Both the position numbers and the translations under genes were made by a program. The notes below the pieces were generated by a model. That model did no database searches. It was not told where the DNA came from and saw nothing but the letters and a program-made list of their open reading frames with translations. DNA of 11,744 nucleotides from Microcaldota archaeon (GTDB taxonomy: Archaea > Micrarchaeota > Micrarchaeia > Micrarchaeales > Micrarchaeaceae): the NCBI GenBank assembly GCA_021800135.1, contig JAJYZH010000009.1:1-11744 (forward strand), in the 5' to 3' direction. Of the stretch, positions 5,645 to 11,715 are shown piece after piece (the first letter of the stretch is position 1; each line of letters starts with the position of its first letter).

Positions 5645-7633
5645 TTACTTCAGCCTTATCGAGTCGAGGTTCATCGGCGCGGACGCCTTCGCATGCATCT
5701 CCTTCCCGAGTACCCTCGCGAGATCCTCGCACTTCGATTCCTCCCCGTGCATCGTGAATATTGTCTTGGTCCTCGGCCTCATGTTCTCCACGAACTGTAT
5801 CAGCTGCCTCCTGTCGCTGTGGCCAGAGAATCCGTCTACCGTGTTTATGCCCATGTTCACCTTTATCGGGACCAGCTTGCCGTCCTCGTCAGGCAGCGGC
5901 ACCTCCTTCAGCCCGTTCTGTATCCTTCTGCCAAGCGAGCTCTGGCTGTTATACCCTACGAAGACCAATGAGTTCTTCGGGTCCTCCGCCAGCATCCTGA
6001 AATAGTCGAGGCTGGTACCGCCGTTGAGCATCCCCCCGCTCGCTATTATCACAGACGCGCCCTTGTCCTGTATCGATTCCCTTTCGCCCTTTATTACCTC
6101 GAATATCTCGCTTTCGAAAGGAGACCTGTTGCTCAGTATCCTGTTCCTAAGGCTCTCCTTCAGGTATTCCGGATATGCTGTATGTATTGCGCTTGCCTCA
6201 AGCACCATCCCGTCCAGAAACACGGGCACCTCCATCTTGTACCTGCTGTCCGTTGTCATGTAGCTCTCCAGTACGAGCTGTATCTCCTGCGCCCTTCCTA
6301 CCGAGAATACAGGAATGATGACCTTGCCCCCATTGTCTACAGTCCGCTTTATCACGTCCATAAGCGCCGTTTCCGCATCATACCTGTTCGGCGTGATGTC
6401 ATTTGGCCCGCCATATGTGCTCTCTATGAAAAGCGCATCGACCCTCGGGTACTTGGTGCTGGCGCTGTCGAACAGCCGGGTGTAGCCGTACTTCATGTCT
6501 CCCGTATGCACTATGTTGTAGAGGCCGTTGCCTATGTGCATGTGCACGGTACCGCTTCCGAGTATGTGGCCTGCGTTGTGGTACGTGAGCTTTATCTCAT
6601 CGGTTATGTTCGTTACTTCCCCGAACTCCCTGGTTATCATGTGCGTAAGCATCTTCCTTATGTCCTTCTCGTCATAGAGCGGCGTTCCGCCACTCCTCTG
6701 CACGAGCTTGACGTAATCTGTCAGCAGCAGTGCCGCCAGATCCCTTGTTGGGGGCGTGCAGTATACAGGACCGTTGTATCCGTACTTGAACAGGTACGGC
6801 ACGAAGCCTATGTGGTCCATGTGGGCGTGCGTCACCACTATGGCGCTTATCTCCTCTATAGACCTTATCGCGCTGTCTATGTATGGGAATGCCTTGTTCA
6901 CCTGCCCGCCATTTCCGTTGCTGCCGCTTACCGCATTCGCTTCTGCGCCCTTTATTCCGGGTTCCGGGCTTATCCCGCAGTCTATTATCACCTTTGAATT
7001 CGGCGTTTCAAGGAGAAGGCTGCTTCTTCCCACCTCCCTGTATCCGCCCATTGCCGTGGCCTTGAGCCATTCGGTGTTTATTATCGGCCTGTTTATGTCC
7101 TTGCCTACCGATGCGAGGAACTTCTTCCTGAACTCCATCTCATTGAATATAAGCTGCCTGACGCCTGTCAGCGTGTCGCTATTCATCGTAGGGGTCCTGA
7201 GCACGTGAGGCGACCACCCCGTTTCGGCCATTATGCTCTTGAGCAGCTGGCCGCCTTTCCCTATAACTAGCCCTGGCTTCAGCGCCTCTATGTACACGTC
7301 CCCGAACTCAGGCACGAACTTTATAGGGTCTTTTACTGTTGCTTCCTTCGGCACTAGCGATAGTATGATTTCCTTTGCCTTCTCCGGATCCATCAGCGCC
7401 GATGGGTCGCTCCTTATTATGAGCTTCTTCTTTACAGAGGCAGCTATGTTCTTGACTAGTGCCTCGTTCTCGAATATAGTCTTCACGTTCTTGAGTATTA
7501 TCACTATGTCCGGCCCCTCAAACTCCGCCTTCACGAATCCTGCCGAGTCCGGCAGCATCTCCTTTATCTTCTCGAAGATTTCAGTCTGTCGGGGATTGCT
7601 TTCTTCTTCCTTATCTTTCACTGAACCAACCAC
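5645..7633 (-). CDS. fttA: aCPSF1/FttA, KH-MBL-beta-CASP transcription termination nuclease
   Basis: FttA (aCPSF1) is the archaeal homologue of CPSF73. It cleaves nascent RNA at U-rich sites and terminates transcription in concert with RNA polymerase and Spt4-Spt5. Residues 1-165 hold the two N-terminal KH-type domains, the second with GKGG near 124-127. The metallo-beta-lactamase core carries zinc ligands H269-A-H271-M-D273-H274, H356 (AGHILGSG) and D379 (HTGDMKYG). The beta-CASP insert follows with FIESTYGG, IIPVFSVGRAQE and IASGGMLNGG. The core closes with H605 (FSGHSD) and H629 (MHGEES). All catalytic residues expected for an active nuclease are present. The length of 662 residues is slightly above the usual 630-640. 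The start is a GTG at 7633 with a weak AGGA 9 bp upstream, and a second GTG four codons in is possible. It lies 82 bp downstream of the proteasome gene on the same strand. Confidence 0.96.
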   Translation of the reverse strand: MVGSVKDKEEESNPRQTEIFEKIKEMLPDSAGFVKAEFEGPDIVIILKNVKTIFENEALVKNIAASVKKKLIIRSDPSALMDPEKAKEIILSLVPKEATVKDPIKFVPEFGDVYIEALKPGLVIGKGGQLLKSIMAETGWSPHVLRTPTMNSDTLTGVRQLIFNEMEFRKKFLASVGKDINRPIINTEWLKATAMGGYREVGRSSLLLETPNSKVIIDCGISPEPGIKGAEANAVSGSNGNGGQVNKAFPYIDSAIRSIEEISAIVVTHAHMDHIGFVPYLFKYGYNGPVYCTPPTRDLAALLLTDYVKLVQRSGGTPLYDEKDIRKMLTHMITREFGEVTNITDEIKLTYHNAGHILGSGTVHMHIGNGLYNIVHTGDMKYGYTRLFDSASTKYPRVDALFIESTYGGPNDITPNRYDAETALMDVIKRTVDNGGKVIIPVFSVGRAQEIQLVLESYMTTDSRYKMEVPVFLDGMVLEASAIHTAYPEYLKESLRNRILSNRSPFESEIFEVIKGERESIQDKGASVIIASGGMLNGGTSLDYFRMLAEDPKNSLVFVGYNSQSSLGRRIQNGLKEVPLPDEDGKLVPIKVNMGINTVDGFSGHSDRRQLIQFVENMRPRTKTIFTMHGEESKCEDLARVLGKEMHAKASAPMNLDSIRLK

Positions 7634-7669
7634 TCAATAGAATCCTATCTGTGCATATCGCTTAAGATG

Positions 7670-7689
7670 CGTTTACTGATCGTTTACTG
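7670..7689 (-). repeat. Tandem 9-bp direct repeat upstream of fttA
   Basis: The plus strand reads CGTTTACTG at 7670-7678 and again at 7681-7689, start to start 11 bp, so both copies face the same side of the helix. They lie 37-56 bp upstream of the fttA GTG, where an archaeal promoter or operator would be. On the coding strand the sequence reads CAGTAAACG twice, followed by a CTTAAG that could be part of the promoter. Confidence 0.5.
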
Positions 7690-7704
7690 GAATAAAACAA
7701 AATG
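7690..7704 (-). terminator. T-rich tract after the proteasome gene
   Basis: Read on the minus strand, the sequence just after the proteasome stop is rich in T (GCATTTTGTTTTATTCC). Archaeal intrinsic and FttA-dependent termination both use such U-rich tracts. The tract may equally lie in the upstream promoter of fttA. Confidence 0.35.
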
Positions 7705-7715
7705 CAGAACAGCCT

Positions 7716-8363
7716 TCAGTTCTTGTTCTGCGGCAGGAGCTTTTCTACCTCCTTGCCCGTATACTCCTTGTAGCCGTCCTTGGTTATGGTCGCTATAAGT
7801 ATATTGTTTCCTGTAGCCGAATCCCTTCTCATGGCTATGGATATCGCCTTGGCGACGTCCTTTATCACGTCCTTTGTCGCCGCGCCCTTCTTGTAGGCGT
7901 CTTCCAGGTATCCGAGCGCAGTTATTGAACCGCTGCCTGTTGACGTGAACTGCGGCTCCTCTGTCACTCCCCCTAGCATGTCAAGCGAGTGCAGTTGAGG
8001 CCCTTGATCCCCTATGCCGCCCACTATTATCTGCACGTAATAAGGCATCATCTTGTTCTCCTGGAGTATTATTGAAAGGAGCGAGGCCGCGGATTTCGGC
8101 GAAAGAGACCTTCCCTCATTCATCTTGTACATCTCGTTCTGCGCCTTCATGATTCTTATCAGCTCCTCGGCGTCCCCCACGCCCCCTGCAACCGTTATGG
8201 CGAGGTTCTCGTCGATTCTGAATATTTTCCTGGCGACAGTGCTCGATATGAATGTGTCTCCCATCGTCGCCCTTGAATCGCACCCCATGACAACGCCGTC
8301 GCTGCATACTATGCCGACCGTAGTCGTGCCTTTCATCATTTTCTCATATATCTGCTGGTCCAT
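7716..8363 (-). CDS. psmB: 20S proteasome beta subunit
   Basis: This is the catalytic beta subunit of the archaeal 20S proteasome, which degrades proteins in the cytosol as an N-terminal threonine protease. The 215 residues begin with a 12-residue propeptide ending in Gly (MDQQIYEKMMKG). Autocleavage there would expose Thr13 as the nucleophile (TTTVGI). Counting from that Thr, D17 is present in GCDSRAT, and the catalytic Lys is in ARKIF at position 34, one later than usual because of a single extra residue in TMGDTF. The C-terminal active-site loop reads RRDSATG, so D166 is kept but the usual Ser169 is Thr. Typical GSG and LEDAY motifs follow the family. AAGGTG lies about 7 bp before the ATG. 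Only one beta gene is here, and the alpha subunit must be elsewhere. Confidence 0.97.
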   Translation of the reverse strand: MDQQIYEKMMKGTTTVGIVCSDGVVMGCDSRATMGDTFISSTVARKIFRIDENLAITVAGGVGDAEELIRIMKAQNEMYKMNEGRSLSPKSAASLLSIILQENKMMPYYVQIIVGGIGDQGPQLHSLDMLGGVTEEPQFTSTGSGSITALGYLEDAYKKGAATKDVIKDVAKAISIAMRRDSATGNNILIATITKDGYKEYTGKEVEKLLPQNKN

Positions 8364-8501
8364 ATTTACACCTTAGAAGCACAAAGCAACAACATGCAAG
8401 CAACAATGGCTACATAACGGCTCCTTACACCCTCTCCCAACAAAATAACCATAAGGAATTGCTAGATGGTGAATTGCTCGCCAATCTCCACAGGCCAAAC
8501 T

Positions 8502-8564
8502 ACAAAACAAAAAATAAGGCACTGTTTCTGCATTTATTTGATTGAGTAAAACTTAAAAGCTTTT
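8502..8564 (-). terminator. T-rich terminator region of the TRAM gene
   Basis: Reading the minus strand beyond the TRAM stop, there is AAAAAGCTTTT followed by AAGTTTTAC, and then a strong TTATTTTTTGTTTTG tract at about 8502-8517. Such T-tracts mark archaeal transcript ends. The rest of the 214-bp gap up to the proteasome gene holds only a short direct repeat, GAATTGCT at 8456-8463 and 8471-8478. Confidence 0.5.
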
Positions 8565-8577
8565 TCATGCGCTCGCT

Positions 8578-8910
8578 CTACAGCTCCAGGAGGCTGCCAT
8601 TGCCTACGAATTGCTTGCCGCCCTCAACGAGCTCCGCATACGCGAATGTTCTGTAGACCTTTGTTACCTTTACCTTGTATATATTGCCTATCCTTGTCTT
8701 TGCGTTCCTTATGAAAATCACGAAGTTCCCGACGCGGCCTATGCCCGCGCCCCTTGCGTCCTTCGCCTTTACAGCTACATGGTACATCTCGCCTTCCTCA
8801 ACGCCGAGCTTGTGAGATATATCCAGGTCGTCTGTTATCTCTTGCTCCTTCACCCCAATTTGTCCAACTTGTCCAACTAGTCTTTCTCCCATCCCTATTT
8901 CCAATCCCAT
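8578..8910 (-). CDS. TRAM-domain RNA-binding protein
   Basis: The 110-residue product is a small protein with a C-terminal TRAM domain (residues about 44-98), a beta-barrel that binds RNA. TRAM features are YHVAVKAKDARGAGIGRVGNFVIFIRNAKTRIGNIYKVKVTKVYRTFAYAELV. The GxGIGRxxxFVIFIxxAxxG pattern is typical of archaeal stand-alone TRAM proteins, some of which act as RNA chaperones similar in role to bacterial cold-shock proteins. The N-terminal 40 residues are not recognised and include a QVGQIGV repeat arising from a 9-bp tandem duplication in the DNA. The start at 8910 is chosen because a strong GGTGA lies 4 bp upstream (8915-8919). An ATG at 8943 would add 11 residues but has no good site and falls beside a hairpin. 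The role is inferred from the domain. Confidence 0.88.
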   Translation of the reverse strand: MGLEIGMGERLVGQVGQIGVKEQEITDDLDISHKLGVEEGEMYHVAVKAKDARGAGIGRVGNFVIFIRNAKTRIGNIYKVKVTKVYRTFAYAELVEGGKQFVGNGSLLEL

Positions 8911-8944
8911 ACCCTCACCCTTATTCAGACTTACCCAAGGCATT

Positions 8945-8965
8945 GTTCAGAGTCGTTTTCTGAAC
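8945..8965 (-). promoter_or_regulatory. Perfect hairpin in the TRAM gene leader
   Basis: GTTCAGA at 8945-8951 and TCTGAAC at 8959-8965 form a perfect 7-bp stem with a 7-nt loop, about 35 bp upstream of the chosen start codon at 8910. A third TTCAGA copy lies at 8924-8929. If transcribed, this would fold in the 5' leader. If not, it is a candidate dimer operator. RNA chaperone genes are often controlled through their own leader, which makes an autoregulatory element plausible, but that is inference. Confidence 0.5.
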
Positions 8966-9070
8966 CTTACTTAATCGCCGGACTTGATTACCTAATCGCA
9001 GTACGTTTTTTAAATACGACCTTTGCAGATTTAAACGTTTCCTACAATCTTTTAAACTTCGCCACCTGTC
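8966..9070 (-). repeat. 21-bp periodic motif array upstream of the TRAM gene
   Basis: Two copies of TTACYTAATCGCMGKAC begin at 8967 and 8988. Upstream on the minus strand, three TTTAAA hexamers begin at 9009, 9030 and 9051, each followed five bases later by CC. All these repeat with an exact step of 21 bp, two helical turns. Any of the TTTAAA boxes can act as a TATA element for the leftward TRAM gene. The best-placed, at 9009-9015, predicts a start near 8985. The whole block looks like a regulatory array rather than coding sequence. Confidence 0.55.
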
Positions 9071-9121
9071 TAACCTTGCAGCAAGCGCCTTCACATTAAA
9101 TTGGTATACGAAGAAATGTTT

Positions 9122-9155
9122 TGAAAAGAACAAAAAAGAAAAAGAAAATTAGAGG
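9122..9155 (-). terminator. T-rich terminator of tfb
   Basis: On the minus strand, starting about 17 bp past the tfb stop, there is a dense run of T-tracts (TTTTC, TTTTTC, TTTTTTG, TTCTTTTC) without a stem. This is the form expected of an archaeal terminator and of an FttA cleavage region. Confidence 0.7.
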
Positions 9156-9171
9156 AAAAGGGCGGATCGGA

Positions 9172-10314
9172 TCAGAGATTTACATCTATGTTGAGCTGCT
9201 CCTTCAGTTCCCTGTACCTGTTCCTTATCGTCACCTCGGTGACTCCGGCGACTTCGGCGACCTCCTTCTGCGTCCTGCGCTCTCCCGCGAGCGCGCCGGC
9301 TATGTACACCGCAGCCGCACTTACCCCCGTCGGGCTCCTCCCTGACACGAGGCCTTTCTTCATCGCATCCTTGAGCAGCTTTATGGATTTCTCCTGCGCA
9401 TCGCCGCTGAGCTTGAGCGCGGTCACGTATCTTGGAACATAGCTTATTGGATCTGTAAGCGGGATCTTAAGCCCCAGTTCGTGAGATATCGCCCTGTAGG
9501 CCCTGCCTATCTCCTTCTTAGGCAGCCCGGATATTGTAGCAATCTCATCCAGGGTCCTTGGCATGCCGGCCTTCCTGCAGGCTGCGTATATCACTGCTTG
9601 GACAACCGTTTCTATGGGCCTTCCCCTTATAAGGTTGCTCTTGACGCACTTTCTGTATAATAGCGCGGCGTTCTCCCTTATGTTGTCAGGCAGGTTGAGG
9701 TAGCTTGCTACCCTTATCAGCTCTGGGAAAGCTATCAGGTAGTTCCTCTCGTTGGAGTTCGCTATGCTGGATCTTTTGTGCCATTTCTTCATCCTGTATA
9801 GCTGTGCCTGCCTCTTTGCAGGGATCCTGACTCCCCTTATATCCTTATTGTAAAGGTCTATTTCTGTGACCAATCCCTTGTTCGCCCTTGCGTACTTCAT
9901 GGGGGCGCCGGTCCTTGCCCTGCTCGCCTTCTGTTCTGCGTCGAAAGCCCTCCACTCTGGACCCATGTCGGCGATGTTCTCCTCTATTATCAGGCCGCAG
10001 TTGTTGCAGACCCTTTCGCCTCTTTCATGGTCGACTATTATGTCGGTGCTGCCGCAGCTAGGGCACCTGAGTACTGGAGCCTGTGTCGCCTCGCGGCGCT
10101 GCATAGCCTGCGATGAGCTGCCCGTGGCAGGCTGTGCGGTGATGTCTTCTGCCTCCCCATGTGGCATGACATTCGGTTTCGGCTCGTCTATTTGGATATT
10201 TATCTTCTTTCCCTCTACCTTGATCCTCTGCTTTTGTGGCGCAGGCGCCTGCCTCCTTGCCTTTAAGTTTTTAGCCTTCTGTCTCTTTTGCGCTTTCTTC
10301 GCATTTTTTGCCAT
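9172..10314 (-). CDS. tfb: Transcription initiation factor B (TFB) with basic N-terminal extension
   Basis: TFB is the archaeal TFIIB homologue. It binds TBP and the BRE at promoters and brings in RNA polymerase. The zinc ribbon is C84-P-S-C87 and C103-N-N-C106. The B-reader region is EWRAFDAEQKASRARTGAPM. Two cyclin folds follow, with a BRE-binding helix-turn-helix in the second (QKEVAEVAGVTEVTIRNRYRELKEQL). The length is 380 residues, against about 300 for most TFBs. The excess is an N-terminal extension of about 80 residues. Its first 40 residues contain 15 Lys/Arg (MAKNAKKAQKRQKAKNLKARR), followed by a Gln/Ala/Ser-rich linker. The ATG at 10314 is chosen because GTGAG lies 4 bp upstream. 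The in-frame GTG at 10323 would add three residues. The extension has no motif that I recognise. Nucleic-acid binding is a reasonable inference from its charge. Confidence 0.96.
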   Translation of the reverse strand: MAKNAKKAQKRQKAKNLKARRQAPAPQKQRIKVEGKKINIQIDEPKPNVMPHGEAEDITAQPATGSSSQAMQRREATQAPVLRCPSCGSTDIIVDHERGERVCNNCGLIIEENIADMGPEWRAFDAEQKASRARTGAPMKYARANKGLVTEIDLYNKDIRGVRIPAKRQAQLYRMKKWHKRSSIANSNERNYLIAFPELIRVASYLNLPDNIRENAALLYRKCVKSNLIRGRPIETVVQAVIYAACRKAGMPRTLDEIATISGLPKKEIGRAYRAISHELGLKIPLTDPISYVPRYVTALKLSGDAQEKSIKLLKDAMKKGLVSGRSPTGVSAAAVYIAGALAGERRTQKEVAEVAGVTEVTIRNRYRELKEQLNIDVNL

Positions 10315-10362
10315 TCGACTCACTTTTAGTGTTGAACGTAACGTCTGAAACCTCCAGAAAGG

Positions 10363-10372
10363 TTTTTAAATA
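10363..10372 (-). promoter_or_regulatory. tfb TATA box with BRE
   Basis: On the minus strand the sequence reads GGAA followed by TATTTAAAAA, a near-ideal BRE plus TATA. Its centre predicts a transcript start near 10341 and a leader of about 27 nt. The insertion sequence ends only about 60 bp upstream of it. Confidence 0.7.
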
Positions 10373-10399
10373 TTCCGCAAAATAAGCAAGATAGTAGTG

Positions 10400-10407
10400 T
10401 ATAAAAA
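10400..10407 (+). promoter_or_regulatory. Orphan plus-strand TATA box cut off by the insertion
   Basis: TATAAAAA points rightwards, away from tfb. A start site about 26 bp on falls near 10430, inside the presumed target duplication. The insertion may therefore have separated this promoter from a divergent gene now beyond the right edge. Confidence 0.35.
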
Positions 10408-10422
10408 GATATTTAAATCTTT

Positions 10423-10432
10423 CGGTTTAAAG
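10423..10432. repeat. Left target-site duplication of the insertion sequence
   Basis: CGGTTTAAAG here is repeated exactly at 11717-11726, just outside the other end of the element. A 10-bp flanking duplication is within the range reported for ISA1214-type elements (8-12 bp). Confidence 0.7.
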
Positions 10433-10434
10433 GA

Positions 10435-10450
10435 GTTTGGGACAAAAGTC
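10435..10450 (+). repeat. Left terminal inverted repeat
   Basis: GTTTGGGACAAAAGTC matches the reverse complement of the right end at 15 of 16 positions. The transposase stop codon (TGA, 10451-10449) overlaps its inner edge. Read outward it carries a T4 tract. Confidence 0.85.
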
Positions 10451-11444
10451 ATCCATAACCCATCCTGAATAGGTTATGTAGTACGGCGATGCAACCTATC
10501 GCAGTATCGATCCTTTCGTCCAATTTCTGCCATACTTTCCATCCAAATGCACGTTTGTCTGCGGAGAAATTACTTTCAGAATTCTCCCTTTTATAGTACT
10601 CCATAAGGTACTGCAACGGATCTGCAATCAGACGTTTGAATATCCTTCCCCATCTTGGCGGGCCGTTTATTTTTGTGTTACTCTTAGGCAGTATATATAA
10701 CACTGTTTCATCGTCAAAGTACTTCAAGGTAGACTGGTAACTATAGTACCTGTCTAACCGCGCAGTACCAACCGTTATTCCTGCCTCCCTCTCAATCCGT
10801 CTCAACATTTTTATCGCGTTTTCGAACGCCTCTTTCTCGGATCTTATTCCGGAACCATAACAGATGTACAGCCCCGTTTTAATGTCGATAAGGTTGAAAG
10901 AGTAGACGAACTTCCTATAACCTTCTTTATCGATCTGTGTCCTGTAGTGTTTTGTAACCGTAAGGCTGTATCCTGTCCCATCGCCGCTTACATCTACCCT
11001 ATTATCGCATCTGCGTTTTACTGATAGAACAAACATGTTGTGTACGACAACCCTGACAAGTTCGTCAGAATACAGTCTTTCAATCGTTTTGTAACATATG
11101 TCAATTCCGCAGAACGCGCCGAAAAGCGACATGAGGCCTGCCATTGGCCTGTTGTGTTCCTCGAAAATCGATTTGAGAAGGAGTGCGACTACCTTCTGCT
11201 GCAGCGAAAGTTTCGCAGGTCTTCCGAGAGAAGATGTATTTACATGTACCAAATCTATTGCAGATTTTGCAAGGCCGTTCAGTTCCTTGGCAACATATTT
11301 TATCCGATCCGCATATTCCCTCTCGTATCTTTTCCAGTCGGTGGGATTTTTCTCCGATAGTTCACCATAGTTCTTCATTAGGATCTTGAACTCCTTGAAG
11401 AACCTCCGGAACTGCCTATTCGTTAACCTTTTCTTTTTTGTCAT
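10449..11444 (-). CDS. DDE transposase of the insertion sequence
   Basis: This 331-residue protein is the probable transposase. The N-terminal third is helical and basic (TKKKRLTNRQFRRFFKEFKILM) and contains a HTH-like stretch (RPAKLSLQQKVVALLLKSIFEEHNRPMAGLMSLFG), fitting DNA binding at the ends. The RNase H-like core shows D155 (VSGDGTGYSLTV), D231 (ARLDRYYSYQS) and E290 with K297 seven residues later (ESNFSADKR), the usual DDE/K spacing. The C-terminal helix WQKLDERIDTAIGCIAVLHNLFRM is typical of this superfamily. The ATG at 11444 is chosen because the TATA box at 11468-11475 would give a leaderless transcript. A TTG at 11465 is in frame but lies before that start. The frame is intact, so the protein could be functional. 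Confidence 0.87.
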   Translation of the reverse strand: MTKKKRLTNRQFRRFFKEFKILMKNYGELSEKNPTDWKRYEREYADRIKYVAKELNGLAKSAIDLVHVNTSSLGRPAKLSLQQKVVALLLKSIFEEHNRPMAGLMSLFGAFCGIDICYKTIERLYSDELVRVVVHNMFVLSVKRRCDNRVDVSGDGTGYSLTVTKHYRTQIDKEGYRKFVYSFNLIDIKTGLYICYGSGIRSEKEAFENAIKMLRRIEREAGITVGTARLDRYYSYQSTLKYFDDETVLYILPKSNTKINGPPRWGRIFKRLIADPLQYLMEYYKRENSESNFSADKRAFGWKVWQKLDERIDTAIGCIAVLHNLFRMGYG

Positions 11445-11467
11445 AGCATATATATTAAAAGGCAAAG

Positions 11468-11475
11468 TATTTATA
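11468..11475 (-). promoter_or_regulatory. TATA box of the transposase gene
   Basis: On the minus strand this reads TATAAATA. Its centre lies 27-28 bp from the A of the ATG at 11444, so a leaderless transposase mRNA is predicted. Three bases overlap the palindrome. Confidence 0.6.
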
Positions 11476-11494
11476 GTTATCTATAGATAACTAT
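11473..11494. promoter_or_regulatory. Perfect 22-bp palindrome between the two insertion-sequence genes
   Basis: The left half is ATAGTTATCTA and the right half is its exact reverse complement with no spacer, centred at 11483.5. The centre (CTATAG) lies about 26 bp before the ATG of the DUF2080-like gene, where its TATA box should be. The left edge overlaps the transposase TATA box. A protein bound here would block both promoters. Confidence 0.75.
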
Positions 11495-11508
11495 TATTAA
11501 GTGAATTA

Positions 11509-11694
11509 ATGCCGAGAAGAATAGAACTCAAAAAAGGGAATTTCATACTTACGGAAAAGAAAATAGAGGGATTCTTAGAACGCGTGGTTACGCCGATAGG
11601 TACATCTGCAAAAGCCGATGTACCTAGAAGGTATATTGGAAGAAGGGTTTACATTGTAATAACGAAAGGCAAGGGGAATCCTCTAAAAGGGTAG
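11509..11694 (+). CDS. DUF2080-like transposase-associated small protein
   Basis: This 61-residue basic protein matches the DUF2080 pattern of archaeal transposon-encoded proteins: a short N-terminal strand region (MPRRIELKKGNFILTEKKIEGFLE) and the core VVTPIGTSAKADVPRRYIGRRVYIVI at 26-51. The function of the family is not established. The core resembles the AbrB/SpoVT swapped-hairpin pattern (GNSxxVxIPKxxxG.xVxV), with G31, S33, V38-P39 and G44 in the matching places. That would make it a DNA-binding protein, possibly the repressor of the element. No ribosome-binding site is visible and the predicted start site coincides with the ATG, so it is probably leaderless. It ends 5 bp before the right terminal repeat. 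Confidence 0.82.
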   Translation: MPRRIELKKGNFILTEKKIEGFLERVVTPIGTSAKADVPRRYIGRRVYIVITKGKGNPLKG

Positions 11695-11699
11695 AAGGG

Positions 11700-11715
11700 G
11701 ATTTTTGTCCCAAAC
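11700..11715 (-). repeat. Right terminal inverted repeat
   Basis: The reverse complement reads GTTTGGGACAAAAATC and matches the left end at 15 of 16 positions. Read outward it carries a T5 tract right after the small gene and may double as its terminator. Confidence 0.85.

Noticed and set aside
6182..6997. 271-codon plus-strand open frame opposite fttA
   Set aside because: fttA is certain across this region and the opposite-strand product has no recognisable motif.
8860..8877. Tandem TTGTCCAAC repeat, also present once near 11730
   Set aside because: The two tandem copies lie inside the TRAM coding region and encode a short VGQ repeat. The third copy at the window end is probably chance.
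8921..9133. Open frame of 70 codons on the minus strand ending 10 bp before the TRAM start, Arg/Lys-rich with a seven-residue rhythm
   Set aside because: It starts only with TTG, has no ribosome-binding site, and uses TTA Leu codons rare in the neighbouring genes. The seven-residue rhythm is simply the 21-bp DNA lattice read in one frame.
10405..10420. Near-palindrome around ATTTAAAT upstream of tfb
   Set aside because: The symmetry is broken at two positions and is expected from overlapping TATA-like AT-rich sequence.
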